Source: Epichloe hybrida
Taxonomy: Eukaryota; Ascomycota; Sordariomycetes; Hypocreales; Clavicipitaceae
Direction of reading: 5' to 3'
NCBI GenBank assembly: GCA_019022495.1
Contig: JAFEKR010000002.1
Location: 1,302,001-1,366,000 of the forward strand
Length of the DNA stretch: 64,000 nucleotides
Shown: positions 37,463 to 49,322 of the stretch, piece by piece
How positions within the stretch are numbered: position 1 is the first letter of the stretch
How the letters are laid out: each line of letters starts with the position of its first letter
Program-made: the position numbers and the translations under genes
The notes under the pieces: model-generated
What the model was told of the DNA's origin: nothing
Seen by the model: the letters and a program-made list of their open reading frames with translations, nothing else
Database searches by the model: none

Positions 37463-38325
37463 ATGAGGACGACACAATCCCTTCTAGGGAAAGGCCTACT
37501 CGGCCGGAGTATGGACGAGCTACGGCGGCGCACAGGCATAGGTTCGAGGCGCTATTCCAAGTTGCCAAAACCCAACACTCAACAAAGAAACTAACTTGTG
37601 CTCTGTACCAAACAGCAATGAAGCTCGAAGCAGTCAAGGGACCGCTCGGCCCCCGGCCCTTGTACGAATTCAACACGGCGTCTTCAATAAGGGACTGCAT
37701 CCTTATGTCCGACCGGCTCATTGGCGGCTCATCCCAAAGTAACCTCGACCTCGTCACCGAATCTTCATCATCATCATCATCAACAACGATCCCGGCCTCG
37801 GGATCGCCAAAGTCCTACGCCCGCTTCCACGGCCAAATCTCCACGTCCCTCCCCGACGACCGACCGAATATCCAGCGCAGCGGCTACGCGGCCTTTCGCA
37901 CCCCCGACCAGTCACCGACGCTCTTTGGCCGCGCGGTATGGGACATCGACCCTTACACGTACCTTGCTCTTCGGATCAAATCAGACGGGCGGTCGTACTT
38001 TGTTAACCTGCAGACCGAGGCTGTGGAGCCGTCTGATCTGCATCAGCATAGGCTCTTCGCCAAGTATCCTGGGCAGTGGGAAACCATCATGATCAAGTGG
38101 AATGACTTTGTGCGCACGAACCATGGGTTTGTGGTGGAGCCGCAGGCGGAGTTGCTGCGGCAAAAGGTCCGGACGGTCGGCATTGGGTTGACGGATCGTG
38201 TCGAGGGTCCATTCGAGCTGTGTATTGATCGGGTGTGGGCGACGAATCAGGTTGAGGGGGGGGCGGTGGTGAAACCGGATGAGAGTAAGTTGAAGAACAA
38301 GAAGGGGCAGAAGATTCAATGGTAG
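37463..38325 (+). CDS. CIA30: Complex I intermediate-associated protein 30 (CIA30)
   Basis: Exons 37463-37541 and 37616-38325 (74-base intron with a CTAAC branch site; donor GTTCGA is weak) give 262 residues. The CIA30 domain (about 30-245) shows DCILMSDRLIGGSSQSNLDL, YAAFRT, YTYLALRIKSDGRSYFVNLQ and, near the end, VGIGLTDRVEGPFELCIDRV. The family is a chaperone for assembly of the membrane arm of mitochondrial NADH:ubiquinone oxidoreductase. The N-terminal 25 residues (MRTTQSLLGKGLLGRSMDEL) are basic and amphipathic like an import signal, which supports the spliced start. A later ATG at 37618 would drop that signal. The gene is divergent from mL45/Mba1. Confidence 0.92.
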
Positions 38326-38533
38326 GGCTATTGGGGGGGGGGCGGGAGAGTTGAGTTCGACTTGTGGCTTTGGCGACAAGTCCATGGATGGTATGTTGAA
38401 ATAAAAGACGTCTCAAGACGAGGGTTGAAAAAAAGGTCTAGTTCTACGTGGTATATGAGGCCCCCATGTACAAATATAGTTCTGTATGATACAGCGTAAC
38501 CAGAAGATACGCAGTTGCTTCATTCAAGCTTCG

Positions 38534-41019
38534 TCATCGTCCGAGACTGAGCGTCTGTGCCGTCTGTTGCAGCTCTACATATGCCGCCGCATAATCTGCC
38601 GCCAAAGTCATCTCGCCCGTCAATTTCATAATCATGGCCTTCTTGGCCATCATCTCACACTGGTTCTTGATGTCCTCGATGGCCGAGTAGTGATGGAAAG
38701 ACTTTTGCACAGCCGACAATGCCCGCGTCATCTGTTCGATGCGCTTGCTCGACTTGGGCTGCATCTTGCCGGCCAAGCCCATGTGGGCATCGGCCAGGAA
38801 CGAATACAGTCGCGCTGAAAGAGCAGAAGAGTCGCTCTCGAGTGCGCGCGGTAAAACGGCCATGAGGAGCTGAGATGCGGCGTCGAATTCGCCCATGGAC
38901 ACCAAGATGTTGGAGAGCGCCCCCATCGCTTGCCATAGACAGGGCATCAGCCTCGCACGCCAGGCAATGTTGGCGGCCCGAATGGCTGTTGAGAAGGCCC
39001 TCTGTGGGCGGCCGCACTTGTCGAGCAATGATACCTTCAACAGCAAGAGCCTTGCGCGCAGGGCAATGTCTTTGTTCTCGTCTCTCAATCTTGGTAGCAA
39101 GGTTTCTATCTTCTCGAAAGCCTTTTGCAAGTCGCCCCGACGCGTCAGGCAGTCAATGTGCAGGGAATCGATGATGAAAGCCATATCCGGTTCGAGGTCG
39201 TCCGATTTGGTTTGCAGAAGCTGGTCCAGCAGCTCCTCGGCACCGTCGAGATTGTTGTGGTGCAAGTCTCTCTTGAGCTTGATAATGGCCCGGTACTTGT
39301 GCCAGTATTCGCTGGGCTTCCAGGAGCGCAGCGAGTTTTGGTCTAGTTTTTCCAGGTACTGCAGACCCTCGTCATATCGACCACGGTCTGCTAGTGAGAG
39401 GGCAATTCGGCACGTGTGCTTTAGCTCGTCGTCGAAAACCGCATGCTTCGCATGACATCTGAGGAATATCTCGGACGTCAACGATGAGAGCTGCGACAAC
39501 CCGAGCCTACTCCATAGCGCGGCATAAAGTGCGAGCTGAGAGCCGAACATGGTCTTCATGTTTTTCTCGACTATGATCTGGGAGCTTCTAACCATGAACT
39601 CGAGAGATGTTGCCACACTGTCGCCATTGATCAAGCCGAGCTTGGCTTCACTGAGAAGGACTGAGCTCCACAGAGTCCACATGCCGGATTCCTTGGCCTT
39701 GACTCTGAGAAATGCCAGGCTCTCCTTTCCAGCCCCGAGTAAGCTGTTTGATTCCAGTTCGTCAACCAAGTTTGGGTGTGCCCGGCCAAAATGGAACAAC
39801 CAGTTTAGAGCAAAGTTAAGACAGGTCATATCCCGGTTTTCTCTTGCTGTTGACACGGTTTCGAGCATGGCGGAAACGGCCTCCTTGTAGCAGCCAAAGT
39901 CCGCCTGTAACACGGCCAGGTTCATGAGCGCATACTGGTAGAAGAGTCGATCTCGATACTGCATGGTGTAATCAAAGTATCTATGCAAGAAGTCAAAGGC
40001 CGTGGGGTAATCTCCGGATCTCCAAGCATCGAGAAAGCTAGATTAGTGATGGTGTCAGCCCAGCACTCAAAGTCATGTTGGAGACTCTGCGAGCTTACCT
40101 GAGGTAGTGCGTTAGACTAGGTACGAGAAAACTGTCATGCAATAAGTCTTGGAATTGGTGCCGTATCTCCATGGGGATCCGGTTTCCATATTCTGTTGCG
40201 TTCCTGTTAGACTTGACACAGCTTTGCTGGAAATGGAAAACGGGGCCAATACTGACTCTGCATCTGCTCAATCTGAAACTCCAAGAGGCATTCGATGTCG
40301 TCGGTGCTCACGGGAATGGTGCTGCTCTCATCGTCCGTGAGCATGTCGCCATAAGCCACCGCTGCCAAGGCAGAAACGCTCTCTGGGCCCCAGTCCTCTT
40401 GTTCCCCGAGGAGCGGTACGTTGTCGAAACTGAGCCGACCAAAGTTTGGGTTCTTTCTCTTCAAGTAATGTGCAGTAGGTTGACGGTACCGCACAAAGGC
40501 CTTCCACAGCTCTGTGCAATCATGAAAGCGCAGTCGCTGGAACTCAAGTCGCGCTCTCCGAACAAAGGCACCCAGTGGGGAGTTTCGAGAGAGCTTCATT
40601 CTCGCGCCCTCCTCTTCTTCTGCATCTTCTCCCCCACCCCTGCGGCGTTCTTCCTTGGTTCTGGCGAGCAAGTACATGATTCTGTCGAAGAAGCCGTTCA
40701 AGGCGTCGAGTGAGTTGAGATCCCATATCTTTTTGAGAAATTGATCCCACAGCTTCCGCCCCGGGATGCCCATCAGAAAGGGGTAGCTGCCGAGAAGTTT
40801 TTCAAACTCTTTGATGGTAATGACCAGGCTGACAGTGCGCTCCGCCCTTGCCCACCGCGTTTCCTGCGAGGCCAAGGGACCTGTCGAGTCGTGATCCATG
40901 AGGTGGGATGTGATGAAAGAGAGGACTGGCAACACGGCATGGCTGGGAACAGCTTCCTCGGTGTACATTTCCACCAGAGCCAGCAAGCCAACCTTGGCGG
41001 GGGTAAGATATCGGGCCAT
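38534..41019 (-). CDS. APC5: Anaphase-promoting complex subunit 5
   Basis: Three exons on the minus strand (41019-40257, 40192-40099, 40037-38534) give 786 residues. The N-terminus (MARYLTPAKVGLLALVEMY) and the downstream ECLLEFQIEQMQ and YFDYTMQYRDRLFYQYALMNLAVL segments identify the APC5 family, a TPR-repeat scaffold subunit of the APC/C ubiquitin ligase that drives mitotic exit in the nucleus. From about residue 285 to the end, the helical pairs with A/G/Y/L spacing read as TPR repeats. A charged linker with Glu/Arg runs (about 115-145) is usual for fungal members. Exon 2 is 94 bases and its splice phases restore the frame exactly. The start at 41019 is the first ATG. Confidence 0.92.
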
Positions 41020-42019
41020 GATTTCGGTTGATCAGTTGGAAGAGATCTGTGACTTGTTGACCTTCTGGCTTCGGTGCTCCGGCTCTGGTGGGAGTTCAAG
41101 GAACCACGATGAGTCGCGTGAGTAGAAACCCGTGGTGAGAGGCTCAGAATGCTGCAGCCATGATGAAAAAATCCCAGGACCCAGATTCAGGTTTCTGGTG
41201 AGTTTTCTGGTGAGTGGATAGGATGATCCGTAGTGGTCCACGGAATCGCATGCGCATCCACGAAATTGTCGCCGTCGAGTTAAGCTGATTGACGCGTCAA
41301 CAAATGGACAGGAGCGCCCGACGTCGTCGAGTGGCACGAGTGCCCATTTCAACGCTGATCGTTGTCGTGCAATGTTGTGCCAGCACTGCCAGTGCAATTA
41401 TTACAGCCGAGAGCTCCAGTGCCTGGGCACCAAAGATCAACTACAGTGACAGTGTGCTACGGGTAACTACAGGCACCCCAGTACAGTGCAGTGCAGTCAC
41501 TGAAGTGGCCCGCCAAATTCCACCAACATGCCCTGTTTTCATGGTCTGCAGCACTCAACAACAAGTGCCAACTGTCCAAACCACGGACGGGCCTGGCCAG
41601 CTGCGACACGAGAATTGGTCAGCTTGTGTTGACTGCAGCATTACGATACAGTTCCTGTGCTGGCATCATGCATGCACGGGCAATATCGGATGCCTCGATT
41701 CTCTCATTAAACATGAATTTCACGGAATGCTTCCACCATGCGCGTCAGTTCCAAGTGCATTCATACCAACAACTCATTCCATTGAAAGAAATTGAGAATA
41801 AGTTGACGTTTAGGAGATGTTCGCTGAGCAGCCAGTTCAAATATACAAATCACCTATGAAAGTACCAAGCGATGTACCCTGGAGGCACGGCCTTAACACA
41901 TCAGTTACATCGGGGTCGACATGTATATTTCTAATTTGCTTTTCCCCAAGGAATTGTAGGCGAATAGTACAGTTTGGAACCTCCGTGCAGAACCAAGACA
42001 ATCCGTTGCAGTGAAAATC
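41020..42019. other. Intergenic between APC5 and COX13
   Basis: About 1 kb. A frame at 41289-41795 begins on a non-ATG codon, is Cys/Thr/Ser-rich and shows no domain; I do not accept it. A CAGTGCAGTGCAGT short repeat lies near 41484-41500. Confidence 0.5.
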
Positions 42020-42746
42020 CTAAGCGACCTTGTCCTTGTTGTGGTAGTTGACAGCGTCGTTCCAGCTATAAAACTGTCAGTCATCATTCTGTGACCGATT
42101 TGCCGACATGGGTCGGTTGCCTTTTCCTCGGCAGCAGCTCAGTGGGAGTGGGAGTGGGAGTGGGACTCTGAGCTTACAACAAGGTCTTGTCACCGTTTCC
42201 CCATTGAAAGTTCTTGGTGCGGATGTTCTGGTAGGGGTATTCGATGCGCTCCTCCAGAGGAGGCATATGGCTCCAGTGTTCCCAGTGGTTCTTCCACAGA
42301 ACCCAAGCGTTGACGCCGGCTGCAACCAGGAAGACGGGGACACCGCTACAAAGCCTCTGTTAGCTTGCGACACATATTTGGACAGACGAGGAAAGCATCT
42401 CGTCCAGCCTCTATTCGTCGTTGGCTTGGGCCGTCGTGTCATCCATGCCTCGTCATGTTCCGGTTTCCTGGCTTTGCCCCGGGATGACAGAGACAACAAC
42501 AACAGTGGGCAATCAGTCGGCGATTCGGCGATTCGGCGACTTTCTTTCCCCGAGACTAGAAGAAGCGACATACTAGATAGAGATCTTCCTCCACAGCTCG
42601 GTGGTGGACTTGGCGTGGTCCTTGATATGCTGTCGCTCCTTGATGAACTCGTTTTCGGTCGAGGTGCTGGCGAAACGGCGCTGCGCGGGGGCACGCAGCT
42701 GCGCGGGGAGGCGCGAAGTAGTTCGGGCGACGGCTCGTGAGAACAT
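42020..42746 (-). CDS. COX13: Cytochrome c oxidase subunit VIa
   Basis: Three exons on the minus strand (42746-42574, 42345-42178, 42065-42020) give 128 residues. An Arg/Ala/Ser-rich mitochondrial presequence (about 1-27, ending RRFASTS) is followed by the subunit VIa core: a helix with KERQHIKDHAKSTTELWRKI, a single transmembrane segment (GVPVFLVAAGVNAWVLW, about 59-75), and a C-terminal tail with EHWSHMPPLEERIEYPYQNI, RTKNFQWGNGDKTLFWND. The subunit sits in the inner membrane and adjusts cytochrome oxidase activity. The last exon codes for only 15 codons. COX13 beside APN2 is the usual left border of the MAT locus in Hypocreales. Confidence 0.95.
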
Positions 42747-43315
42747 TTTGGTCAACTGTGATGGACGGGTGAAGGTTCGAACAATGGCGGTCAATGACGA
42801 TTGGGATCAATTGAGGACGGAATCTACGACGTAAAAACATCAGCTCATCCCGAACATGCCTATGCCTGGGTGGGCCGGAGGTGGTGGAATAGCACTCACG
42901 TGACACAGTCGTCGGCATTCGGGTAGCATGCCATTTCCACCAAGGCGCAAGCAAAGCAACGTTTCGAACATGCAACAACTTGCTTCCAAGGATATTCAGA
43001 CAAGCTCTTGTTCTTTCTCTTTGTTCCATGTCAGTTTTCCACGTGTCATGCGGTTTCCTCCTCGCCTCTCATTTTTCGCAACTGTGTCTAAACAGAAGCC
43101 AACTGCGCAGGTAAGATCCGCACGTGATTTCTGATCTAGCCAAATCTGGCCACAGCAGTAAGACTCTTGGGGGTTGACCAGTGACATAATTCATCACGGA
43201 TTGTCGCCTCGAGCTGTTTGCATGCGTGTCGTGGTCGTCACGAGAGACGTACTTGTGAGATCCGGTCGAATTCCCTCAGCAGGATGCGAGTACGCTGGGT
43301 CGTGAACTCCTCAGC
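42747..43315. promoter_or_regulatory. Divergent promoter region, COX13 / APN2
   Basis: 569 bases between divergent start codons, presumably holding both promoters. No gene is seen, and no specific factor site is claimed. Confidence 0.5.
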
Positions 43316-45621
43316 ATGCCCGCGTTTCGGATTACGACATGGAATGGTAAGGTCGCCTTGATTAGAGCCACAGAGCTGGGCTCAAGCGAGAGCTAACATA
43401 TATCACAGTAAACGGCATAAGGTAAATTCGAACTTCCACTTCATCACGTGAGGCCTAGAGCTTAACGCAATGTACAGGAATCCATTCGGGTATCAGCCAT
43501 GGCGAGAGCAGAGGACTTTTCAGGTGATTTCATGAGAACAGCCCACCGTCAAAGCTTCGCTTGCTAACCGCGGCCCCACGCAGTCAATGTTTGACATTCT
43601 TGAATCAGACATTGTGGTCATGCAAGAGACCAAAATCCAACGGAAAGATCTGCAGGATGATATGGTCCTGGTGCCCGGTTGGGATGTGTTTTTCAGCTTG
43701 CCAAAGTACAAAAAGGGTACGATCTCTTGTTTTGTGCCAAGAAGCCGGCAGAGAACCCTAATTCTAACACTCTTTGGTACAGGATACTCTGGTGTCGCCA
43801 TCTACACACGAAACGCAACTTGTGCACCTTTGAGGGCTGAGGAGGGCGTCACTGGCGTGTTGTGTGCTCCGAGATCAACCACTAGCTTTCGAGACCTGCC
43901 CCCAGATCAGCAAATCGGGGGGTATCCACGACCTGGTCAGCTATCTGGAGCTGTGGAGGAAGCTGTGCTGGATTCTGAAGGCCGATGTGTCATCCTGGAG
44001 TTTCCAGCATTTGTGCTGCTGGGAGTCTATAGCCCGGCGAACCGAGATGAAAGCCGAGACGTGTTTCGCACAAGCTTCTTCGAAGCACTTGATGTGAGGA
44101 TACGCAACCTCGTCTCCATGGGGAAAGAAGTCATTTTGACCGGAGACTTGAACGTCATTCGCTCAGAAATGGACTCTACAAATGTCCTTGAGACTCTGCG
44201 GAAAGAGGACATGACTCTTGAGGAATGGGTGTCCCTTCCAACTCGGCGCATCTTTAACCAGCTCATATTTGAGGGCAGCATCGTCGGAGAGCATGATGAA
44301 GAGAGGCAGGAACCTGTGTTGTGGGACTTGTGTCGCAACTTTCACCCGACCCGACTGGGCATGAATACATGTTGGGACACCAAGAGAAACACCAGACCAG
44401 CGAACAATGGCAGTCGAATAGATTACATACTCTGCAGCGATGGCATTAAAGATTGGTTCACATTCGCCAACATTCAAGAGGGTCTCATGGGCTCCGATCA
44501 TTGCCCTGTCTTTGCGACAATTGCAGACAGAGTGAGCTTCAAGGGCAACGATACTGCTCTGCTCGATGTCATGAATCCACCAGGCGTTTTCGCGCAAGGC
44601 AAACGCGTGAGAGAGCTCGCGCAGAGGGATCTGCTGCCGCTCTCTGCCAAACTCATTCCTGAGTTCGACCGTCGTCAAAGCATTCGTGACATGTTCTTCA
44701 AGAAATCTTCTACCATCGGAGTCGCAGCTGATGGTGCTCCGAGTCCAGGCCAACCAGCCAAACGAGCAAGTAGCATCACTGAAACTAGCTTGCGTCCAGT
44801 TTCGAACAACAACAGCAACAACAATACTGACAGGAACGGAACCTCTGAAGACTTGCTGGGCGGCGCGTCAGCAAACAGCCGTGCAGCAAACGCTCAACAG
44901 GCCGAGTCACAAAAACGGCCCGCTGAGCCAATCGACCCAGCTCCAAGACAACTCAAACGCAGCAAAGCCGGTGCCGATACAAACTCATCCAAGCTAAAAA
45001 CAGCACCAGGGCAAAAGACACTGAAGGGCTTCTTTAAGCCTGTTGATTCAGCGCCCGTTCATCCCACACCCTCCAGTCTGCAAGAGTCGCGGACCAACAA
45101 CACGTCACCACGCACTGCGACAGATAGCACATCACCTACGAAATCCGTATCGGGAGAACCTGTTGGGTCCGAACTCACTAGTCCCTCACCCAAATACTCG
45201 CAAAGCCATCACTCGGAGCCTATCCCCAGGTTACCAGATAGGGTATTTGACCCTATTGAAGCCAAGGAGTCATGGTCCAAGCTGCTAGGCAAACGAGTTG
45301 TGCCAAGGTGTGAACACGAAGAACCCTGCATCAGCTTGGTCACAAAGAAACCAGGTGTGAATCGCGGTATGTCTGTCCCTCCCTGAGCGCGCCCCGCGCC
45401 GTCGTTCCTGCCAATGACTTTCGCCCATCCCATTAAACAGCGTCGCTGCCAGCCGGCACGTTACTTGCACATCATTTTACTTAACTTCCTGGCAAACAGG
45501 ACGCTCGTTTTACATTTGTCCCCGGCCGCTTGGTCCGTCTGGCGAAAAGGAAAAGGGATCCGAGTGGCGATGCGGGACGTTCATCTGGAGCAGCGACTGG
45601 AACGGTACGGCTGCATCATGA
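43316..45621 (+). CDS. APN2: DNA-(apurinic/apyrimidinic site) lyase 2
   Basis: Six exons (43316-43346, 43409-43421, 43478-43523, 43584-43716, 43783-45366, 45500-45621) give 642 residues. It is a base-excision-repair nuclease of the ExoIII/EEP family in the nucleus: it cuts the backbone at abasic sites and trims 3' blocks. Catalytic motifs, in order, are TWNVNGIRN (8-16), QETK, GVYSPANRD, GDLNVI, SRIDYI and GSDHCPV. A PCNA-binding PIP box QKTLKGFF lies at 485-492. The C-terminal Zn-finger of the GRF type (about 575-640) is rebuilt by the last splice: CEHEEPC, then GRSFYICPRPLG and EWRCGTFIW. Exon 2 is a 13-base micro-exon. Intron 4 (43717-43782, 66 bases) has no in-frame stop, so a retained form would add 22 residues. 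Without the last splice the GRF finger is lost. Confidence 0.95.
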
Positions 45622-46575
45622 TACGCCAAATTCAAGTTTGTTTCTTCAGGAACGGCTTCTGAGTCCCCAACACGCACTACCAACTTTGGTTCTGTCGGAT
45701 CATTAGTAATCCGGCTTCGGTCAAATCTCCCGAAGCTACAGTGATCCAAGGCGATTGGGAAAGCTCCAGTGGAAATACTGCCATGATCCAACACCGCAAT
45801 TCCTGCTTTTTCAAGAACCTGCCTTCTCCGTCTCGGTTCCTTTGAGTCCTCTGACGATATTCCACGGTAGCTACTACCACTCTCAGATATGAAGTCATCA
45901 GATGTACGGCGTGTAGATATAATAAGACGAACCACTTGTTAGCATAAAACGACGTGTCTCAAGAACATTGGGTTTCCAATCAAAAACAAGAATAATCCCG
46001 TAGAGGCGGTAGTAGTGTCGCTGAATTGGTAACACAGATTCATCGTGGATCGTGTGGATGACACTTCGTCACAGGCCTGAGCACTGTTCACATGTGCCTG
46101 TGTGGACTGCACCGCACTGTCGGACTCGTTTCGTCGCCTCGTACCTCACACACTGGATGTCGACATGGGACGGGAGCTGTGGATATCGGGAACTTTGCTG
46201 GCCAGTACGGAGCTGGTGTTTGGAGAAGGGCGAGGAGCGGTACGAGAAGGAGTGTGTTGTTGGTGTTTTCTGTGTCTGGAGAGAAGGGCTTGGAGTTGTT
46301 GAGCCGTCTGGGACGGTTCGAAGTTCTCAATGTTCTCGGTTCACTGTATTGATGTAGCAATAGAGAATCTAATTCAGAGACATGCAACTTGTGAGAGCCT
46401 ATGTAATGCGCCCATAACTCCATTGATCCCCGCGGCGGTCGTGCGTACGTTTCCGCGCTTTGTACAATTGAAAGAAAATTCTCAAGCAATAAAAATCCGA
46501 TTTGGGTATCATATCATAAATCAGAAATTCGAAAAGACCGTCCTACTCCATAACTTACCATGATATTATGCTCAC
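45622..46575. other. APN2 to MAT1-2-1 interval
   Basis: About 950 bases between the 3' ends of two convergent genes, marking the left edge of the idiomorph. Frames here are antisense or unsupported, with no HMG or alpha-box relic that I can see. Confidence 0.55.
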
Positions 46576-47418
46576 TCAAATTGGGTCATTATGCAGGGGA
46601 GATGCTGCGACCGGTATGTCGCTCTCTGGAGACGACATCGGGTAGACACATTTGGTGAGGTTGATTGGAGCTTGTGTTTGCAGACCTTTTCTCGTACGGC
46701 GTTTTTTCTCGGAAGGCTTTCGAGGTTTGTACTGATAATCAGGATGCTTTTCCAGCAAGGCTTGCTTGACTCTATCCGCCATGTCTTTGTACCTTTGTCG
46801 TACATCTCGTGTCTCAAGGTTCCATGCTCGGCCGAGAATTTGAGCTTCAAGATATCAGTACTCGAATACTAGTCATTTTCCACATCACTTACAGATTTCA
46901 TTGTTCGTAATGCCAGGATTGGCATCTTTCACGGTATTGTGTCGTTCCTTGCGGTAAAGGATATAGGCATTTGGTGGACGCGGAATCTTCGTTGTCTTTG
47001 CCGAAACAGAGGGTGAGCACACTGCTGGTGTTCTGAATTTTGCTTCCGATCGAACAACCCAGAAGGGTTCTGAACCTCCAGGCTGAAGAAGCATGCCCCC
47101 TCCAGCCACGAAATGGCGTGGAGCACCGAGGAAAACACGATCATGGCCAGTTCCGTCAATGCAATATAGCACAGATTCTTTCACATGGTTTCTAAGTTTC
47201 TTTCGTCAGTCAAATTCAGAGTTATAGTTTCAAGGTCTTTCTCACATGAAGTTCTGGGCTATGAAAGTCTTGGCGCCTGTGTCAAGCATCCGGTAGAGGT
47301 TGCCATCCAAGCAAAGTACCTGCACAAACGGGTTCACCTGCAACTGGAGTTGGCTCCAAATCGCCCTCAACTGATCTGCATTCCATTGAGACACAGCCCA
47401 ATGCATTTCGGAAGACAT
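46576..47418 (-). CDS. MAT1-2-1: Mating-type HMG-box transcription factor MAT1-2-1
   Basis: Three exons on the minus strand (47418-47246, 47191-46893, 46844-46576) give 246 residues, the usual size. The MATA_HMG box (about 127-200) starts KIPRPPNAYILYRKERH and contains NPGITNNEIS, ILGRAW and KHPDYQYKPR. Intron 2 (48 bases) interrupts the box at the Ser after NNEI, the position conserved across ascomycete MAT1-2-1 genes. The protein is the sequence-specific regulator that defines the MAT1-2 mating type and controls pheromone, receptor and sexual genes. The N-terminal half (QLRAIW, LDTGAKTFIAQNF, VLYCIDGTG, VFLGAPRHFVAGGG) is that of hypocrealean members. The start is somewhat uncertain: the same frame is open for 165 bases upstream without an ATG, so a further 5' exon is possible. 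It lies between APN2 and SLA2 and has no visible MAT1-1 companion. Confidence 0.93.
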
Positions 47419-48448
47419 TTTGGTACTGTCGAAGCTTTGGGAAGTTGGGAGTGTGGCTTCAGGAGATGTCGGCCATGAGAGAAAGTCGAAAATCGTCGTG
47501 TCCAGGTAGGTGCAAAATATTTGTAGAGGGTGGTGATGGAAGTTCTGAAGTTGACTTTTTTTGAATAGTTGCCCAAGCGAGGTTCAAAGGCTGTGGATGA
47601 AAAGTCACGAAGGCATTCTTGAAGTTTGAGTGCATGAAAAGGTATGGACATGGTGAGGAGCTCTCGATTATAACAAGGGCTCTTCAGCCTGTCGTTCTCC
47701 CCTGTGAACGTTCTGGGCCAACCCCCAGTTCGAGCGGCGTTCGGCTCCACTCGCAAAAGGCGTGTCCTTTAAGTCCAACACCCACACCCTCCTACAACTC
47801 ACCTTTACCTCACCCCCAAAAAAGTGGACAGAAAACCTGGGAGCTGCTGCCAAATAAGTCTGTGTAAAAAGTGGCACAGTAGCCATGCTGGGTTTTTCAT
47901 TTGAGACTCAAATGATCACGGTCTTAAGATACTCAAATTTGTAGACGCCAAATTAGTCTCACACAGACGCCGAAGGTTAGCAAGACAGTCCTTCGACGTT
48001 AAGCATGGTGTCATGCACTTCCTACCTCTGTGTAGAGGTTCAGTTGTCTTCGCACGTTCATTCAATGGCCAGCATGGATTCAGTGAAACATTGATATTGA
48101 ATCATCTGGAGAGTTTCCAGTCTTTACAATTACTCGCCGCCAATGAATACAACCAAATTTAATATAAAATCAAGCGGTTCTGGTAAAGTTTCAAAGGACT
48201 GACTTTGTAAGTATGTCTTATGCCTGTGCCGTACCTTCGGGTAGAAGAAGTGAACGGAGAGTGAGTTATTGTGACTTTGTCCACACAGCCATGGCTGCCC
48301 CCACCAAATTTTGGAAGTGATCTGTAAGACAACTCGTTCAAGTCACACTCAAGTATTCGTTAATATGGCAAGTATTTCTTCACCACACTTGCAGCTCAAA
48401 ACTCGCCCTCCCCACTCCAATTTCATTCCGACACCTTTTCTCTTATAG
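47419..48448. promoter_or_regulatory. Divergent interval upstream of MAT1-2-1
   Basis: About 1 kb between MAT1-2-1 and the first recognised exon of a divergent candidate gene. A plus-strand frame open from about 47910 to the TAA near 48165 (protein-like, including MHFLPLCRGSVVFAR) could hold an upstream exon of that gene, but I could not connect it by a confident splice. The MAT1-2-1 promoter must also lie here. Confidence 0.45.
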
Positions 48449-49322
48449 CATAGCATATCTGCTGCAAAAGCTTCCACTGGGGCTTCGACACATTATTTCG
48501 GAATTGCATATGAACTCCATCCTTCTCTCCAACAACGATCACTTCATTTGATTGTGAGCCCCATGAGGAGAACAGAAGCCATGTCAACCCCCAGCGTACC
48601 CGCACTTCCGACTTTCTCAGCGCTTCGCCGTTTGGAGCCACGACCAGGAGGACAATGGGCTATCACTGGACAATCAAATGACTCTTTCTCTTTAGCCTAT
48701 ATGATGGACGGTGGGAGTAATGCAATCTGCTATACCATGCATCCGTGCACCACCGAGGAAGAAGTTCGCAATCATTGCGGATCATTGATATATGATGGTC
48801 AGTTTGCCTCTCCAGAATAAAGACTTGCGCTAAATTTCCTCAGTTAATACATCGAAAGTAAATTATTTCTCGACAACATCGAACACCCATTCTAGACCTC
48901 ACCATACGATCGCACGACAAAAAGAAGTCAACGAGCAAAATGCTTACAGCAATGACCTTATCGATCCTCTTATTATGATGTCTGAAACTCAAAACCCTTC
49001 CTCTACAGTAGAGACGCATCCCTACTTTGGAGCCTCACAGGATGAGACTGCCGCTATTTTCAGCAGCAGCTATGGCCAAACAGATAATCAACAGATTATG
49101 GAGAGTGCTCATAATAACATGGCCTGGCCAGTTTCTGGTAACATGCCCTCAGTCATGAATACCATGGTGCAAGTATCGGATGGTTGTAACAGCGAAATTA
49201 CGGACAACGAACAGAATACAGTCATGACCGGGCTTTGGAACGATAACTTTGGAAGGATGGAGCCGCTCACGGACGACAATGGCGGTCCATCTGAGTGGCT
49301 TTTGCCATTTGCAAACTCCTGA
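48449..49322 (+). CDS. Candidate spliced gene in the MAT idiomorph (5' end unknown)
   Basis: Two exons, 48449-48797 and 48844-49322, join across a 46-base intron (donor GTCAGT, acceptor TTTCCTCAG) into an open chain of about 274 residues ending in TGA. Exon 1 is preceded by a strong polypyrimidine acceptor ending TTATAG at 48448, so at least one further exon lies upstream; I did not find its start. The first part is Ser/Thr/Arg-rich; a middle segment has Cys and Glu (CYTMHPCTTEEEVRNHCG); the C-terminal half (about 150-274) is Asn/Gln/Met/Ser-rich and acidic, like a disordered activation-type tail. I do not recognise a domain. It is divergent from MAT1-2-1, the position where some Hypocreales carry an accessory MAT1-2 gene; identity with any of those is only a guess. 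An antisense frame at 48423-48641 competes in exon 1. Confidence 0.5.

Noticed and set aside
41289..41795. 168-codon frame resembling a secreted Cys-containing protein
   Set aside because: It opens on a non-ATG codon; the hydrophobic stretch is not at a clean N-terminus, and no splice or domain evidence was found.
45510..45935. 141-codon minus-strand frame
   Set aside because: Antisense to the GRF zinc-finger exon of APN2.
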